From Hymenobacter nitidus (GTDB taxonomy: Bacteria > Bacteroidota > Bacteroidia > Cytophagales > Hymenobacteraceae): a stretch of DNA of 64,000 bases. Under the pieces are notes generated by a model. The model searched no databases. It was not told where the DNA came from and saw only the letters and a program-made list of their open reading frames with translations. Every line of letters begins with the position of its first letter. Within the stretch, counting starts at the first letter, position 1. The translations under genes and the position numbers were made by a program. The stretch spans positions 1-64,000 of the forward strand of contig NZ_JAJADQ010000010.1 of assembly GCF_020447315.1 (NCBI RefSeq), given 5' to 3'. Shown here piece after piece: positions 16,344 to 25,357 of this stretch.

Positions 16344-17669
16344 CTAATAGGGCCAGATGCTAGCGACTAGGCCCGCAACCAGCTCGGCTGCTACGGTGCT
16401 AAGAACCAAGCAGAGCGCCATCAGGCGGGCTCTGGTAGTAGCCGGGCCGTAGAGACTAATCAGAATTGGGAGTAAAAAGAGTAAGCAGATTATGGCCGTA
16501 TGCAGCGGCAACGTGGCGGCCAGCCGCTCAAATTGAAAAGCGCTTAATCCCGCGCCCACCTCAAAATACTGCAGCAGTACCAGCAACACCGGAATAGCTC
16601 CAACCCCGGCTAGAATCAAACCGGCATTCCACAGTCGGTAGCCGCCAGTTGCCTGAGGTTCCCAACGCGTCCACAGAAACAACCCCAGCAGGGCACCCAT
16701 CGGCACCAAGCTCCATATCATCAGTTGCCTTGGTTCGGGGGCAACGGTATAACCGGCCTTGGTGACTACAGCCAGCAAAAGGCTCAAGCCAAATACCCCC
16801 AGAATTTGAACAAGTAGCTTCCGGGGAGCAGGTTGCGTCTCTTCACCAGCGCGGGGCGTAACAGTTGACCACGCCAGGTAGCCTAGGGTACCCAAGAATA
16901 AGCTTCCTAGTAGCACAGTCAGCATTTTAGCTGAGCCACCCGCGGCCCTCAGTATAAGAATCAGCCCAGGGAGCACGCCCCAGTACTGCCGGATCAAGGA
17001 CTTAGAGCTTACGGATGGCGCCGGGGGCAACAGGTAGCGGTAGCGCACTAGCAATAGTACCAACAAAGCTGCCAGGCAGCCAGCACTACCCAGAATCCAT
17101 CCTGCTCCGAAGCGGCCTACAACTGTCCCTATGACCAGGGGCAGGATAATGCTGGCCAAGCCGGCAACCAAGCGTATCAGTAGAAAGTCCCGGGCCAAGG
17201 TGCGCAAAGAAAATCGGCCTAGCCCTGCTACTGCTACGAGCAAGCCGGGCAGCAGCAGGCCGGCCCCCATAGCGGGCAGCGCCAACAGCATCGGCAAAAG
17301 CACACTATCGTTTCCACCGAAAGCGGCTGGCCTAGCCCAGAAAACACCAGCCAAAGCCCCGAAGCCAATTGCTACCAGCAGCGCCCCAACCAGTAGCGTC
17401 CGCCGCACTCCCCAGTACAGATCTGCTACCCATCCACCGACTAGCAGCATACTGGCATTAAGCAGGGAAAATCCAACGAGCAGCTCTTGCGTGGAAGATA
17501 CGCTATACCCCAAGGGAGCCAGCAAACCCAGCGCTAAGCCGGTTTGAATAGTCCCCATGCAAAGGCGTTCCAGGAGGGCAATTGCCAGCAGAACCCCCAG
17601 CGCCCAGCGTGGATGCACCGGGGTGGAAACTGATACTTCGGGGGTAACTAAGAGAGTAGAGCTCATCAT
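16344..17669 (-). CDS. Diverged POT-family-like membrane transporter
   Basis: A 441-residue protein with about 12 hydrophobic segments. Its N-terminal part parallels the POT gene next to it: LLERLCMGTIQTGL at the position of the POT ExxER motif, and GGWVADLYWGVRRTLLVG at the position of GGYMADRYWGNR. The first Glu of ExxERFxYYG is replaced by Ala and the YYG is lost, so proton-coupled peptide transport is doubtful. It is about 140 residues shorter than its neighbour and likely arose from it or a relative by duplication. The next gene upstream on the same strand ends at a strong terminator, so it is probably expressed on its own. Confidence 0.7.
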   Translation of the reverse strand: MMSSTLLVTPEVSVSTPVHPRWALGVLLAIALLERLCMGTIQTGLALGLLAPLGYSVSSTQELLVGFSLLNASMLLVGGWVADLYWGVRRTLLVGALLVAIGFGALAGVFWARPAAFGGNDSVLLPMLLALPAMGAGLLLPGLLVAVAGLGRFSLRTLARDFLLIRLVAGLASIILPLVIGTVVGRFGAGWILGSAGCLAALLVLLLVRYRYLLPPAPSVSSKSLIRQYWGVLPGLILILRAAGGSAKMLTVLLGSLFLGTLGYLAWSTVTPRAGEETQPAPRKLLVQILGVFGLSLLLAVVTKAGYTVAPEPRQLMIWSLVPMGALLGLFLWTRWEPQATGGYRLWNAGLILAGVGAIPVLLVLLQYFEVGAGLSAFQFERLAATLPLHTAIICLLFLLPILISLYGPATTRARLMALCLVLSTVAAELVAGLVASIWPY

Positions 17670-17687
17670 ATAGTTGGCGGACTAGGT

Positions 17688-17731
17688 CAAGAAAAAGCCC
17701 CACTGCTGAAAAACAGTGGGGCTTTTTCTTG
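17688..17731 (-). terminator. Rho-independent terminator after the POT gene
   Basis: CAAGAAAAAGCCCCACTG at 17688-17705 pairs perfectly with CAGTGGGGCTTTTTCTTG at 17714-17731. It lies between the two minus-strand transporters. Confidence 0.88.
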
Positions 17732-17751
17732 TCACGGGAAGTAGCAGAAGC

Positions 17752-19494
17752 TTAAGCCTGTGGCGTCACAGGCTCCTCCATCATGGTATACAGGCGCTTG
17801 TAGATAAAGAACAGAATGAGCGACGCTACCGCCGACAAGCCCACGAAAATCATGAAGAAGTCGTAGAGGCTGGTGATCTGGAAGCCCAGGAACGAAGGCC
17901 ACATCGACGTCAGCTCCAGCGCCTTCAGCTTCGCCGCTAGGTCGACCGTAACCTGGGAGCTGCCGTTGAGGATGGCAGGCAGGTTAATGCCTTCCTTAGC
18001 CGCTTTGGCAAACTCGGCGGGGCCGGGAGGATACAAGCCCGAGAGTACGCCAGCCAGCTTGTTGCCGGCAGCAGTAGCCAAGAACCATACGGCCATCAGC
18101 AGGGAAGCAAAGCGGGCCGGAGCCAGCTTGTTTACCAGAGCCAGACCGATGGGTGACAAGCACAGCTCGGCGAAGGTATGCACCAGGTACATGGTAATCA
18201 GCCAGAACATGCTCACCTTGGTATTAGCATCTACACCTTTCACGCCGAAGGCAATGATGAGGTAGCCAATGGCCATCAGCATCAGGCTAAAAGCCATTTT
18301 CAGCGGCGACGAAGGCTCAGTACCCCGCTTGCCCATCCAGGTCCAGAGCACGGCGAAGATGGGAGCAAACACGATGATGAACAGCGCGTTAGCCGACTGG
18401 AAGTACGAAGCCGGTACTACGCGGCCCATCAGGTTGCGGTCGGTTTGCTCGTCGGCGAAGAAAGTAAGCGAGGCGCCAGCCTGCTCGAAGGTGCCCCAGA
18501 AGAAGATTACAAAGAAGCTCAGAATGAAAATAACGTAGATCTTCTGCTTCTCGCGGCTGGTCAATGATGGGTCGGTGAGGATGGTAATGGGGGCAACAAT
18601 CATGGCCGAGAATACCAGCGCACCAATCCAGTCGCGGTCCATAATCCAGGCAATGGCGGCATATACCACGGCAAACAGGCCGATGAGCATGGGCAGCTTG
18701 CTGGCGAAGCTCTTGGCAGCGGGCTGGGCAATGGTTTCGGAGCGCACGGGGCTGTCGGTTTGCACCGGCACCACGGGCGAGTGCTCTACGGCACGTTCGG
18801 GCTTAGCGCCCAGCGGAGCACCTTCGGAAGTCACCACGTACTTGTTTTTCAGCAGCTCGAAGGTGAGGCTACCGATGAGCATGCCAATACCGGCGGCCAG
18901 GAAGCCCCACTTAAAGTCGGCGGGGTTGTCCGTGTCGCCCAGTGTACCGCAGACCAGAGGCGAGAAAAACGCGCCCAGGTTGATGCCCATGTAGAAAATG
19001 GTATAGGCCGCGTCGATACGGGAGTCGCCTTTGGGGTAAAGCGAGCCGACCATCGAGGAAATGTTGGGCTTGAAGAAACCGTTACCAAAAATCAGGCAGC
19101 CCAGACCCAGGAAGAACAGCAACAGCTGCAGCTGCGGGGCCGACGTCTGGCCGGCTCCGTACATCGAAGCCGAGAAAAACAGGGCAAACTGCCCGGCAGC
19201 CATCAGCAGACCGCCCACCAGAATGGATTTGCGGTTGCCCCAGTAGCGGTCGGCCATGTAGCCGCCCAGCAACGGCGTGAGATACACTAGGCTGGTATAG
19301 TTGCCATAAATGAGCGAAGACATCTCCTTGTTCATCAGGAGGGCCTTGATCATATAAAGCGACAACAGGGCGCGCATGCCATAATAGCTGAAACGCTCCC
19401 ACATTTCGGTAGCGAAGAGCACATACAGGCCCTTGGGATGACCAGTCGACGCGGGCGTAGTGGGTTGCTCGCGTACGGCGGAGGCTGTTTGCAT
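17752..19494 (-). CDS. Proton-dependent oligopeptide transporter (POT/PTR family)
   Basis: A 580-residue major-facilitator-type symporter importing di- and tripeptides with protons. The proton-coupling motif is intact: EMWERFSYYG (Glu30, Glu33, Arg34), followed by GGYMADRYWGNRKSI. About 14 hydrophobic helices fit the POT family, including the long loop near residues 225-265. The ATG at 19494 (MQTAS) is preferred over 19539 because the upstream 15 residues are not conserved-looking. It is divergent from pckA, with a 250-bp shared upstream region holding a perfect palindrome. Confidence 0.92.
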   Translation of the reverse strand: MQTASAVREQPTTPASTGHPKGLYVLFATEMWERFSYYGMRALLSLYMIKALLMNKEMSSLIYGNYTSLVYLTPLLGGYMADRYWGNRKSILVGGLLMAAGQFALFFSASMYGAGQTSAPQLQLLLFFLGLGCLIFGNGFFKPNISSMVGSLYPKGDSRIDAAYTIFYMGINLGAFFSPLVCGTLGDTDNPADFKWGFLAAGIGMLIGSLTFELLKNKYVVTSEGAPLGAKPERAVEHSPVVPVQTDSPVRSETIAQPAAKSFASKLPMLIGLFAVVYAAIAWIMDRDWIGALVFSAMIVAPITILTDPSLTSREKQKIYVIFILSFFVIFFWGTFEQAGASLTFFADEQTDRNLMGRVVPASYFQSANALFIIVFAPIFAVLWTWMGKRGTEPSSPLKMAFSLMLMAIGYLIIAFGVKGVDANTKVSMFWLITMYLVHTFAELCLSPIGLALVNKLAPARFASLLMAVWFLATAAGNKLAGVLSGLYPPGPAEFAKAAKEGINLPAILNGSSQVTVDLAAKLKALELTSMWPSFLGFQITSLYDFFMIFVGLSAVASLILFFIYKRLYTMMEEPVTPQA

Positions 19495-19620
19495 GAAGGG
19501 GAAATAAAGGTGAAGGGAGAAAGAAAGACCCGCTGGCACATGCCAGACGGGGGTTGGTAAAGCTACAAAACTTTCGCAATTGGTAACCGTAAGGGCATTT
19601 TTCCCCTAATCACGCCGGAC

Positions 19621-19640
19621 TTTAGCGAATTTTCGCTAAA
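19621..19640. promoter_or_regulatory. Perfect palindrome, candidate operator upstream of pckA
   Basis: TTTAGCGAA, two bases, then TTCGCTAAA. The 9-bp perfect arms lie 48 bp upstream of the pckA -7 element, in the region shared with the divergent peptide transporter. A dimeric regulator site is the likely reading. Confidence 0.45.
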
Positions 19641-19687
19641 TTTTCTCATAAACTAACAGGTGTAAGCCCCTGTATCGGTTTTTTGTC

Positions 19688-19695
19688 TATTTTTG
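19688..19695 (+). promoter_or_regulatory. -7 promoter element (TATTTTTG) for pckA
   Basis: TATTTTTG lies 49 bp before the pckA ATG, predicting a leader of about 45 nt. Confidence 0.55.
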
Positions 19696-19744
19696 TCCTG
19701 CAATTCCCCCATCTCCCACCCACTTTTATCCCGTTTTCGGCCCC

Positions 19745-21376
19745 ATGATGGATACTGCCGCTACCACCTCTCTCCGCAATCGTTTGCAGCCCCTGGGCTT
19801 CGACCAAACTGGCGAAGTACACCTCAACTTAACGCCGGCTGAGCTTGTAGAACACGCTCTGCGCCGTGGGGAAGGGACCCTCACCGACACCGGTGCCCTG
19901 ATGGCCGACACCGGCAGCTTCACCGGCCGCTCCCCCAAAGACCGCTTCGTGGTAAAGGATGCCAACACCGCGGAATCAGTGTGGTGGGGTGACATCAACA
20001 TTCCTTTCGAAGCCGATAAGTTTGACCAGCTGCACACCAAAATGGTGCAGTACCTGGCCGATAAGGAACTGTATGTGCGCGAGGCGTACGCCGGTGCCAA
20101 CCCCGACTATCAGCTCAAGCTTCGCGTAGTAAATGAGCTGGCGTGGCACAACCTGTTTTGCTACAACATGTTCCTGCGCCCCGAAGCCGGGGCCGACACT
20201 TCCTGGCTGCCCGACTTCACCATTATCTGCGCCCCTGGCTTTGAGGCCGATCCGGCCGTAGACGGCACCCGTCAGGCGAACTTCGCTATCCTGAACTTCA
20301 CCAAGAAGATGATTCTGATTGGCGGTACGGGCTACGCCGGTGAAATGAAGAAAGGTATTTTCGGCGTGTTGAACTACCTGCTGCCCCACGAGCACAACAC
20401 CCTGAGCATGCACTGCTCGGCCAATGTGGGTGCTGAAGGCGACACGGCCGTATTCTTTGGCCTCTCGGGCACGGGCAAAACGACGCTGTCGGCGGACCCG
20501 AACCGCGGGCTGATTGGCGACGACGAGCACGGCTGGACTCCCGATGCCGGTATCTTCAACTTTGAAGGTGGCTGCTACGCCAAGGTTATTGACTTGAGCC
20601 GCGAGAAGGAGCCCCAGATCTGGGACGCCATCAAGTTTGGCTCCATTGTCGAGAACACGCGCTTTGTTCCCGGCACCCACACCGTGGACTACGCCAACAA
20701 GTCGGTGACGGAAAACACCCGCACGGCCTACCCTATCAGCTACATCGACAATGCCATTGAGCCATCGGTAGCCGATGCGCCCAAGAACATCTTCTTCCTG
20801 ACGGCCGATGCTTTCGGCGTGCTGCCTCCCATCAGCAAGCTGGACAAGAGCCACGCTATGTACCACTTCATGAGTGGCTACACGGCGAAAGTAGCCGGTA
20901 CGGAAATGGGCATCACCGAGCCCCAGACGACCTTTTCGGCCTGCTTCGGCGCCGTGTTTCTGCCCCTGCACCCCACCAAGTACGCCGAGATGCTGGGCCA
21001 GAAAATGGATGAGAACCCCGACGTCAACGTGTGGCTGATCAACACGGGCTGGACGGGCGGCTCCTACGGGGTAGGCTCGCGCATGAAGCTGGGCTACACC
21101 CGGGCCATGATTACGGCGGCCCTGAACGGGGAGCTGAACGAAGTAGCCTTCACTAAGCACCCCATCTTTGGCGTTGAAGTTCCCGCTTCCGTGCCCGGCG
21201 TGCCCACCGACATCCTGGACCCCCGCAACACCTGGTCGGAGAAAGAAGCCTATGACAAGACGGCCGCTTCCCTGGCCGAGAAGTTTGTCAATAACTTCCG
21301 CAAGTACGCGGACTTCGCCAACGAGGAAATCCTGGCGGGTGCGCCCAAAGTAGCCGAAGCCACCGTGACGGCGTAA
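19745..21376 (+). CDS. pckA: Phosphoenolpyruvate carboxykinase (ATP)
   Basis: Catalyses the reversible ATP-dependent decarboxylation of oxaloacetate to phosphoenolpyruvate, the entry to gluconeogenesis. The 543-residue protein has the substrate motif GSFTGRSPKDRF (about 57-68), the kinase-1a P-loop GLSGTGKTT (239-247), metal-binding region GDDEHGW and C-terminal SYGVGSRM. Two adjacent ATGs (19745, 19748) are possible starts. A strong terminator follows, shared with the converging SDR gene. The palindrome at 19621 is a candidate control site. Confidence 0.97.
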   Translation: MMDTAATTSLRNRLQPLGFDQTGEVHLNLTPAELVEHALRRGEGTLTDTGALMADTGSFTGRSPKDRFVVKDANTAESVWWGDINIPFEADKFDQLHTKMVQYLADKELYVREAYAGANPDYQLKLRVVNELAWHNLFCYNMFLRPEAGADTSWLPDFTIICAPGFEADPAVDGTRQANFAILNFTKKMILIGGTGYAGEMKKGIFGVLNYLLPHEHNTLSMHCSANVGAEGDTAVFFGLSGTGKTTLSADPNRGLIGDDEHGWTPDAGIFNFEGGCYAKVIDLSREKEPQIWDAIKFGSIVENTRFVPGTHTVDYANKSVTENTRTAYPISYIDNAIEPSVADAPKNIFFLTADAFGVLPPISKLDKSHAMYHFMSGYTAKVAGTEMGITEPQTTFSACFGAVFLPLHPTKYAEMLGQKMDENPDVNVWLINTGWTGGSYGVGSRMKLGYTRAMITAALNGELNEVAFTKHPIFGVEVPASVPGVPTDILDPRNTWSEKEAYDKTAASLAEKFVNNFRKYADFANEEILAGAPKVAEATVTA

Positions 21377-21402
21377 GCACTTCGCTGTAAGTATGTAAGC
21401 CC

Positions 21403-21441
21403 AAAAAAGGCCCCGCCGGATTCTCCGGCGGGGCCTTTTTG
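21403..21441. terminator. Bidirectional terminator after pckA
   Basis: AAAAAGGCCCCGCCGGA pairs with TCCGGCGGGGCCTTTTT around a very short loop. It lies between pckA (+) and the SDR gene (-). Confidence 0.9.
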
Positions 21442-21462
21442 TTTACTGGCTGTCTTACGGGG

Positions 21463-22527
21463 CTATTCTACCCACTGAGCCGTCTTGGATTCTGACGCTG
21501 GCTCGTGGCCAGTAGAAGAGCCATTCTTCGACTTGCGCACCAGTGCGGCCACGCCCAGCCCCACGGCGCCGGCTACGGCGGCCGTTACCAGAGGGTGCAG
21601 CGTCGCAGTGGTATAGTAGCTGCTTTCCCGGGTATGGCCGGGGTAGTTGCCACGCTCTTCGAGGCGGCCCGCAGCGTGGTCGAGGCCATTCTGGTGACGA
21701 GGACGCGGGGCGTAATCGGCTTTTTCCTGCTTGGCAAATACGTTTTCCATGAACTTGTCGAGCAGCCGCGGGGCCAGGTGGGCCATGGAGGTAATCATGC
21801 GGCCACCGCCACCCACGGTAATTTCGCGCTCGGGCGTTTCGCAGCAGTGAATAATGGCGCGGGCCACGGTTTCAGGGGCGTAGGCGGGCGGCGCGTGCTG
21901 CGCTTCGCGCTCCATGTAGTTCTTGGCGTGCAGCGGGTAGGGCGTGTCAATGGCGGCGGGCTTGATGAGGGTAACCACAACGGGCGCCTTGTCCATTTCC
22001 AGCTCCATGCGCAGACCGTCGGTAAAGCCCTTCACGGCGTGCTTGCTGGCCGAGTAGATAGTTTGCAGGATGGCTGTGCTTTCCGACAGAATGCTGCCGA
22101 TGTTGATAATGGCCCCACCGCGCTGCTTCAGGTGCCGGGTAGCTTCCAGGGAGCCATAAATCAGGCCCCAGACGTTGGTATCGAATAGCTTGCGCATATC
22201 CTCAATCGGTACGTCCTCTACTTTACCATAGATAGACACGCCAGCATCGTTGATCCAGGTATCGAAGCCGCCGTAGGTGGCCTGGGCGGCCTGGGCAATG
22301 CGCTTCACATCGTCCTGGCTGCTGACGTCGGCTACTACATACGTGGCCTGCCCGCCGCCCTGGTTGATTTCGTCGCAGAGCTGGCGCAGGGCGTTTTCAC
22401 TGCGGGCGGCCAGCACGAGCTTGGCACCTTTTTCGGCCGCCATGCGGGCCGTAACCAGACCAATACCGGAGGAGGCACCGGTAATGACTACTACTTGCTG
22501 GGATAGTTTTTTGAGTTTGGGTGTCAT
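21463..22527 (-). CDS. SDR-family oxidoreductase with C-terminal membrane segment
   Basis: A 354-residue short-chain dehydrogenase. TGASSGIG (about 16-23) is the NAD(P)-binding motif, NDAGVS replaces the usual NNAG, and YSASK supplies catalytic Tyr and Lys after the conserved Ser. The chain is about 100 residues longer than a classical SDR: an Arg/His-rich linker and a Val/Ala-rich segment near 310-330 suggest a C-terminal membrane anchor. The substrate cannot be inferred. It converges on pckA. Confidence 0.85.
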   Translation of the reverse strand: MTPKLKKLSQQVVVITGASSGIGLVTARMAAEKGAKLVLAARSENALRQLCDEINQGGGQATYVVADVSSQDDVKRIAQAAQATYGGFDTWINDAGVSIYGKVEDVPIEDMRKLFDTNVWGLIYGSLEATRHLKQRGGAIINIGSILSESTAILQTIYSASKHAVKGFTDGLRMELEMDKAPVVVTLIKPAAIDTPYPLHAKNYMEREAQHAPPAYAPETVARAIIHCCETPEREITVGGGGRMITSMAHLAPRLLDKFMENVFAKQEKADYAPRPRHQNGLDHAAGRLEERGNYPGHTRESSYYTTATLHPLVTAAVAGAVGLGVAALVRKSKNGSSTGHEPASESKTAQWVE

Positions 22528-22655
22528 AGCGTAAGTGAGTTCAGAGGGTTAAGCCCTCTTCTACGACCTTCACCGGGCTTGGGTACATAAAATATTCTGG
22601 CCAATTCCCCGTCGCGCGCCCACCCTGCCAATGGCGCTTACCGTCCGGGAAGTCC

Positions 22656-22663
22656 TACTTTTG
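22656..22663 (+). promoter_or_regulatory. -7 promoter element (TACTTTTG), four bases before the rsmE ATG
   Basis: TACTTTTG, then CGCC, then the ATG at 22668: the same four-base spacing seen at 1211 and 61341, predicting a leaderless mRNA. Confidence 0.65.
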
Positions 22664-22667
22664 CGCC

Positions 22668-23369
22668 ATGCCTACCTTCTACGCCCCCGACCTTGCCGGC
22701 TCCGCCTACACCCTGCCCGAAGATGAAAGCAAGCACGCCGTGCGCGTGCTGCGCCTGGGCCCGGGCGATACGGTCGAGCTGGTGGATGGGCGCGGCGGGC
22801 TCTACCAGGCCGAAGTGGCCGACGCCAACCCCAAGCGCTGTCAGCTGCGCATCGTGCGCCACGAAACGGTAGCGCCGCGGCCCTACTTCACCCACGTAGC
22901 CGTGGCTCCCACCAAAAACCTCGACCGGATGGAGTGGTTCGTGGAAAAAGCCGTGGAAATGGGCGTGGAGCGCATCACGTTTCTGCGCTGCAGCCGCTCG
23001 GAGCGGCGGGAGCTGAAGCTGGACCGGCTGGAGAAAATAGCCGTCAGCGCCCTGAAGCAGTCGGGGCAGGCGTGGCTACCGCAATTGGACGAGCTGACCG
23101 ACTTCGCCCACTTTATCCCGACCGTTGCCGCCGACACGGCCTTTATTGCCCACTTAGAGGAAGGCGAGCGGACAGCCCTGGCGCAGGTGGCGGCGCAGGG
23201 TGCCGGCTGCTGCGTACTCATCGGCCCCGAAGGCGACTTTACGCCCCAGGAAATCGAGGCAGCGCGGCAGCGCGGCATTCGGCCCGTGACGCTAGGGGCC
23301 TCGCGCCTACGCACCGAAACAGCAGCCTTGGCGGCAGTGCATACCGTGCACGTGGTGCGGGAGCTGTAG
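22668..23369 (+). CDS. rsmE: 16S rRNA (uracil-1498-N3)-methyltransferase
   Basis: RsmE methylates U1498 in the 16S decoding region. The 233-residue protein has the N-terminal PUA-like part with ESKHAVRVLRL and a C-terminal SPOUT knot with VAPTKNLDRMEW, IGPEGDF and LGASRLRTETAA, all diagnostic. The promoter spacing fixes the ATG at 22668. It ends 18 bp before the stop of the converging RtcB gene, with no clear terminator between. Confidence 0.95.
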   Translation: MPTFYAPDLAGSAYTLPEDESKHAVRVLRLGPGDTVELVDGRGGLYQAEVADANPKRCQLRIVRHETVAPRPYFTHVAVAPTKNLDRMEWFVEKAVEMGVERITFLRCSRSERRELKLDRLEKIAVSALKQSGQAWLPQLDELTDFAHFIPTVAADTAFIAHLEEGERTALAQVAAQGAGCCVLIGPEGDFTPQEIEAARQRGIRPVTLGASRLRTETAALAAVHTVHVVREL

Positions 23370-23387
23370 GCCCGCCCGGCAAGGCTC

Positions 23388-24821
23388 TTACTCCGAAGAA
23401 AGCGCCGAACAGTCGGCCTGGGAGTCGTCGGCGGCCCGGCGGGCAGCTTCCTTGGCCAACTTTTTCTTGCGCCAAGGCGCGTCCTGCTCCCAGTCGCCGG
23501 CCATAATGCAGCCGTAGGGCCGGATTTCGTCCAAAGTAGTGGCCAGGTTGAAGTCCACAATCTGCCGCTTCACTTCTTCGGCATCTTTATAGGCGCTGGG
23601 CAGCTCGGAAATGTCAATCCGATTGAAGAAAAACCGGGCGTCGATGCCCTGGGTTTCCTCGGCAAACAGCTCCTCCCTGGTCTGCCCGATCTTGCTGTAT
23701 TTGTGGCGCGTGCGGCTCAGGTTGCGCCCGGCCCCGTGGGGCGCAAAGCCCAGATTATTTTCCGTGGTCGAGCCTTCCACAATCAGGATGGGCTGGGCCA
23801 TGTTCAGCGGAATGATGCGCGGCCCGGTAATGTCGGGCATAAATTTCGGGTCGAGCGGGGTGGCGCCTTTGGCGTGGTAGTACAGGTCGCCGTCACGAAA
23901 CACGAAGTTGTGCTCGTTCCAGAACTGCTGCTGCACCGCCGCGCCCAGCTCCTGGGCAATGGCCTGGTGCAGGCACAGGTGGTTTTGCTTGGTCCACTTC
24001 CGGATGGTTTGCAGCGCGGCCCAGTAGTGCTGCCCTTCTTCCGACTGGCTGGGAATCCAGGCGTTGTGCGGGTCGGTGGCGGGCGAAATAGCCTGGCGAA
24101 ACCGTTCGGCGACTTTCATGCCCTGCGTGTACAGGGCCGCGCCGGGCCCCCGGGAGCCGTGGTGGGTTACCAGCACCGTGTCGCCGGTGTTGCGCGAAAT
24201 GCCCACGTAGAGAAAGTGGTTGCCGTCGCCCTGGGTGCCTAGGTGCTCCTGGGCCAGCTTGAGGCTGCGCAGGGAGTTTAGAAATGGATTGGCCCGAAAC
24301 TCGGCCTCGATGTCGGTGGGCAGCGCAAACTCCCGCTCGGGCGGCCGGCCGCCGGGGCCGAAATGGGTAATCTGCTGGGCCGTGTCCAGCACCGTTTTCG
24401 GGTCCAGCTTGCCCAGGTTGGTCAGCATCACCGAGCAGCAGATGTCGGCGCTGTGCATGCCGGGGTGAATGGCATTGCGCGTCACGACGATGCCGCCCAC
24501 CGGAATCGTACCCAGCGGCCCGGCCGGGCAGGCGTCGGGCATGATGGCCCCGGCTACCACCGTGGGCGTGCGCATCAGCTGCTGCATTGATTGGCGGACG
24601 TAGGCAATATTGGCTTCCTCCACCGGGGAGTCGGCGCTGATGTTCTCGTGAAAAGGCACCGGATGGGCCAGCAGCGGAATTTCCGGGGCCGGCTTCACCG
24701 TATCGAGGTAGGCCTGCAGCGCGTCGCCTGCCAGGGCGTGCGTGTTGATGTGCTCCAGTGCCTCTTTAAACCATTTGCCCGGCTGTAAGCCCAGGCTCAA
24801 TAAGTCGTTACCGGTAATCAT
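23388..24821 (-). CDS. rtcB: RtcB-family RNA-splicing ligase
   Basis: A 477-residue RtcB homologue, which joins 2',3'-cyclic-phosphate or 3'-phosphate RNA ends to 5'-OH ends using GTP and Mn. All ligands expected from the archaeal enzyme can be placed: Asp126 and Cys129 in SADICCSVM, His202 in GDGNHF, His220 in THHGSRG, His304 in EHNFV, and the guanylylated His362 in PHGAGR. The DICCSVM box departs from the usual DIGCGV, marking a distinct subfamily. No archease, RtcA or PrfH gene is adjacent, so its RNA targets are unknown. Confidence 0.9.
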   Translation of the reverse strand: MITGNDLLSLGLQPGKWFKEALEHINTHALAGDALQAYLDTVKPAPEIPLLAHPVPFHENISADSPVEEANIAYVRQSMQQLMRTPTVVAGAIMPDACPAGPLGTIPVGGIVVTRNAIHPGMHSADICCSVMLTNLGKLDPKTVLDTAQQITHFGPGGRPPEREFALPTDIEAEFRANPFLNSLRSLKLAQEHLGTQGDGNHFLYVGISRNTGDTVLVTHHGSRGPGAALYTQGMKVAERFRQAISPATDPHNAWIPSQSEEGQHYWAALQTIRKWTKQNHLCLHQAIAQELGAAVQQQFWNEHNFVFRDGDLYYHAKGATPLDPKFMPDITGPRIIPLNMAQPILIVEGSTTENNLGFAPHGAGRNLSRTRHKYSKIGQTREELFAEETQGIDARFFFNRIDISELPSAYKDAEEVKRQIVDFNLATTLDEIRPYGCIMAGDWEQDAPWRKKKLAKEAARRAADDSQADCSALSSE

Positions 24822-24850
24822 TATCCTTAATTAGGCAGAGTGCTTCGTCG

Positions 24851-25213
24851 CTACTCTTGAGTGGAAATAGGAAAGTCTTGCTCTATAAGAAAGGCATGGG
24901 GCATCCAACAATCCGATTTTTCCGTGCCCACCTCGTGGCCGTTAGAGCAAATCTTATTAGGTCCATCGGTGCCATCAAGCCCGCAGCAGCCGTTAAGCCG
25001 ACTTGGATTGGGGTGATTGGCGCAGTTGAGCATATCCCGCACATTAATAATCAACTGGTTTGCGGAGTTGGTAAAATAGCTCCCGTCGCTAATCACAAAG
25101 AAGCCCTGCGGAATATAGTCTTCCCCTTCCTCCTCGCTGATAAGCGCCCGGTTGGGGAGCTCCAGCAGGTCATTGGTGAGCGGAATCTTACATTTACGGC
25201 AATACAAGACCAT
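24851..25213 (-). CDS. Cys-rich small protein, likely zinc-binding, unknown function
   Basis: A 120-residue protein starting MVLYCRKCKIPL. It has a CxxC pair at Cys5/Cys8 and further Cys and His residues (NCANHP, GCCGLDG, CSNGHE, DCWMPH), suggesting one or two zinc sites. It ends in a short acidic/polar tail. The ATG at 25213 is preferred over an upstream start at 25237. GC is lower than the flanking RtcB gene. I do not recognise the family; it may be a stand-alone binding domain. Confidence 0.6.
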   Translation of the reverse strand: MVLYCRKCKIPLTNDLLELPNRALISEEEGEDYIPQGFFVISDGSYFTNSANQLIINVRDMLNCANHPNPSRLNGCCGLDGTDGPNKICSNGHEVGTEKSDCWMPHAFLIEQDFPISTQE

Positions 25214-25357
25214 GCTAGGAAATTTACCGGCGCTCAAGGTACAGGTATTGCCCGAGTTGCAACCTTACGCTGCTATTCCAAGCCTTTTCAACTATCTGTT
25301 GTCGAACTTTTGAAAGCCTCTGCTCCTTTCCAGTAAAGCCTACGCTACTAGTTTCCC

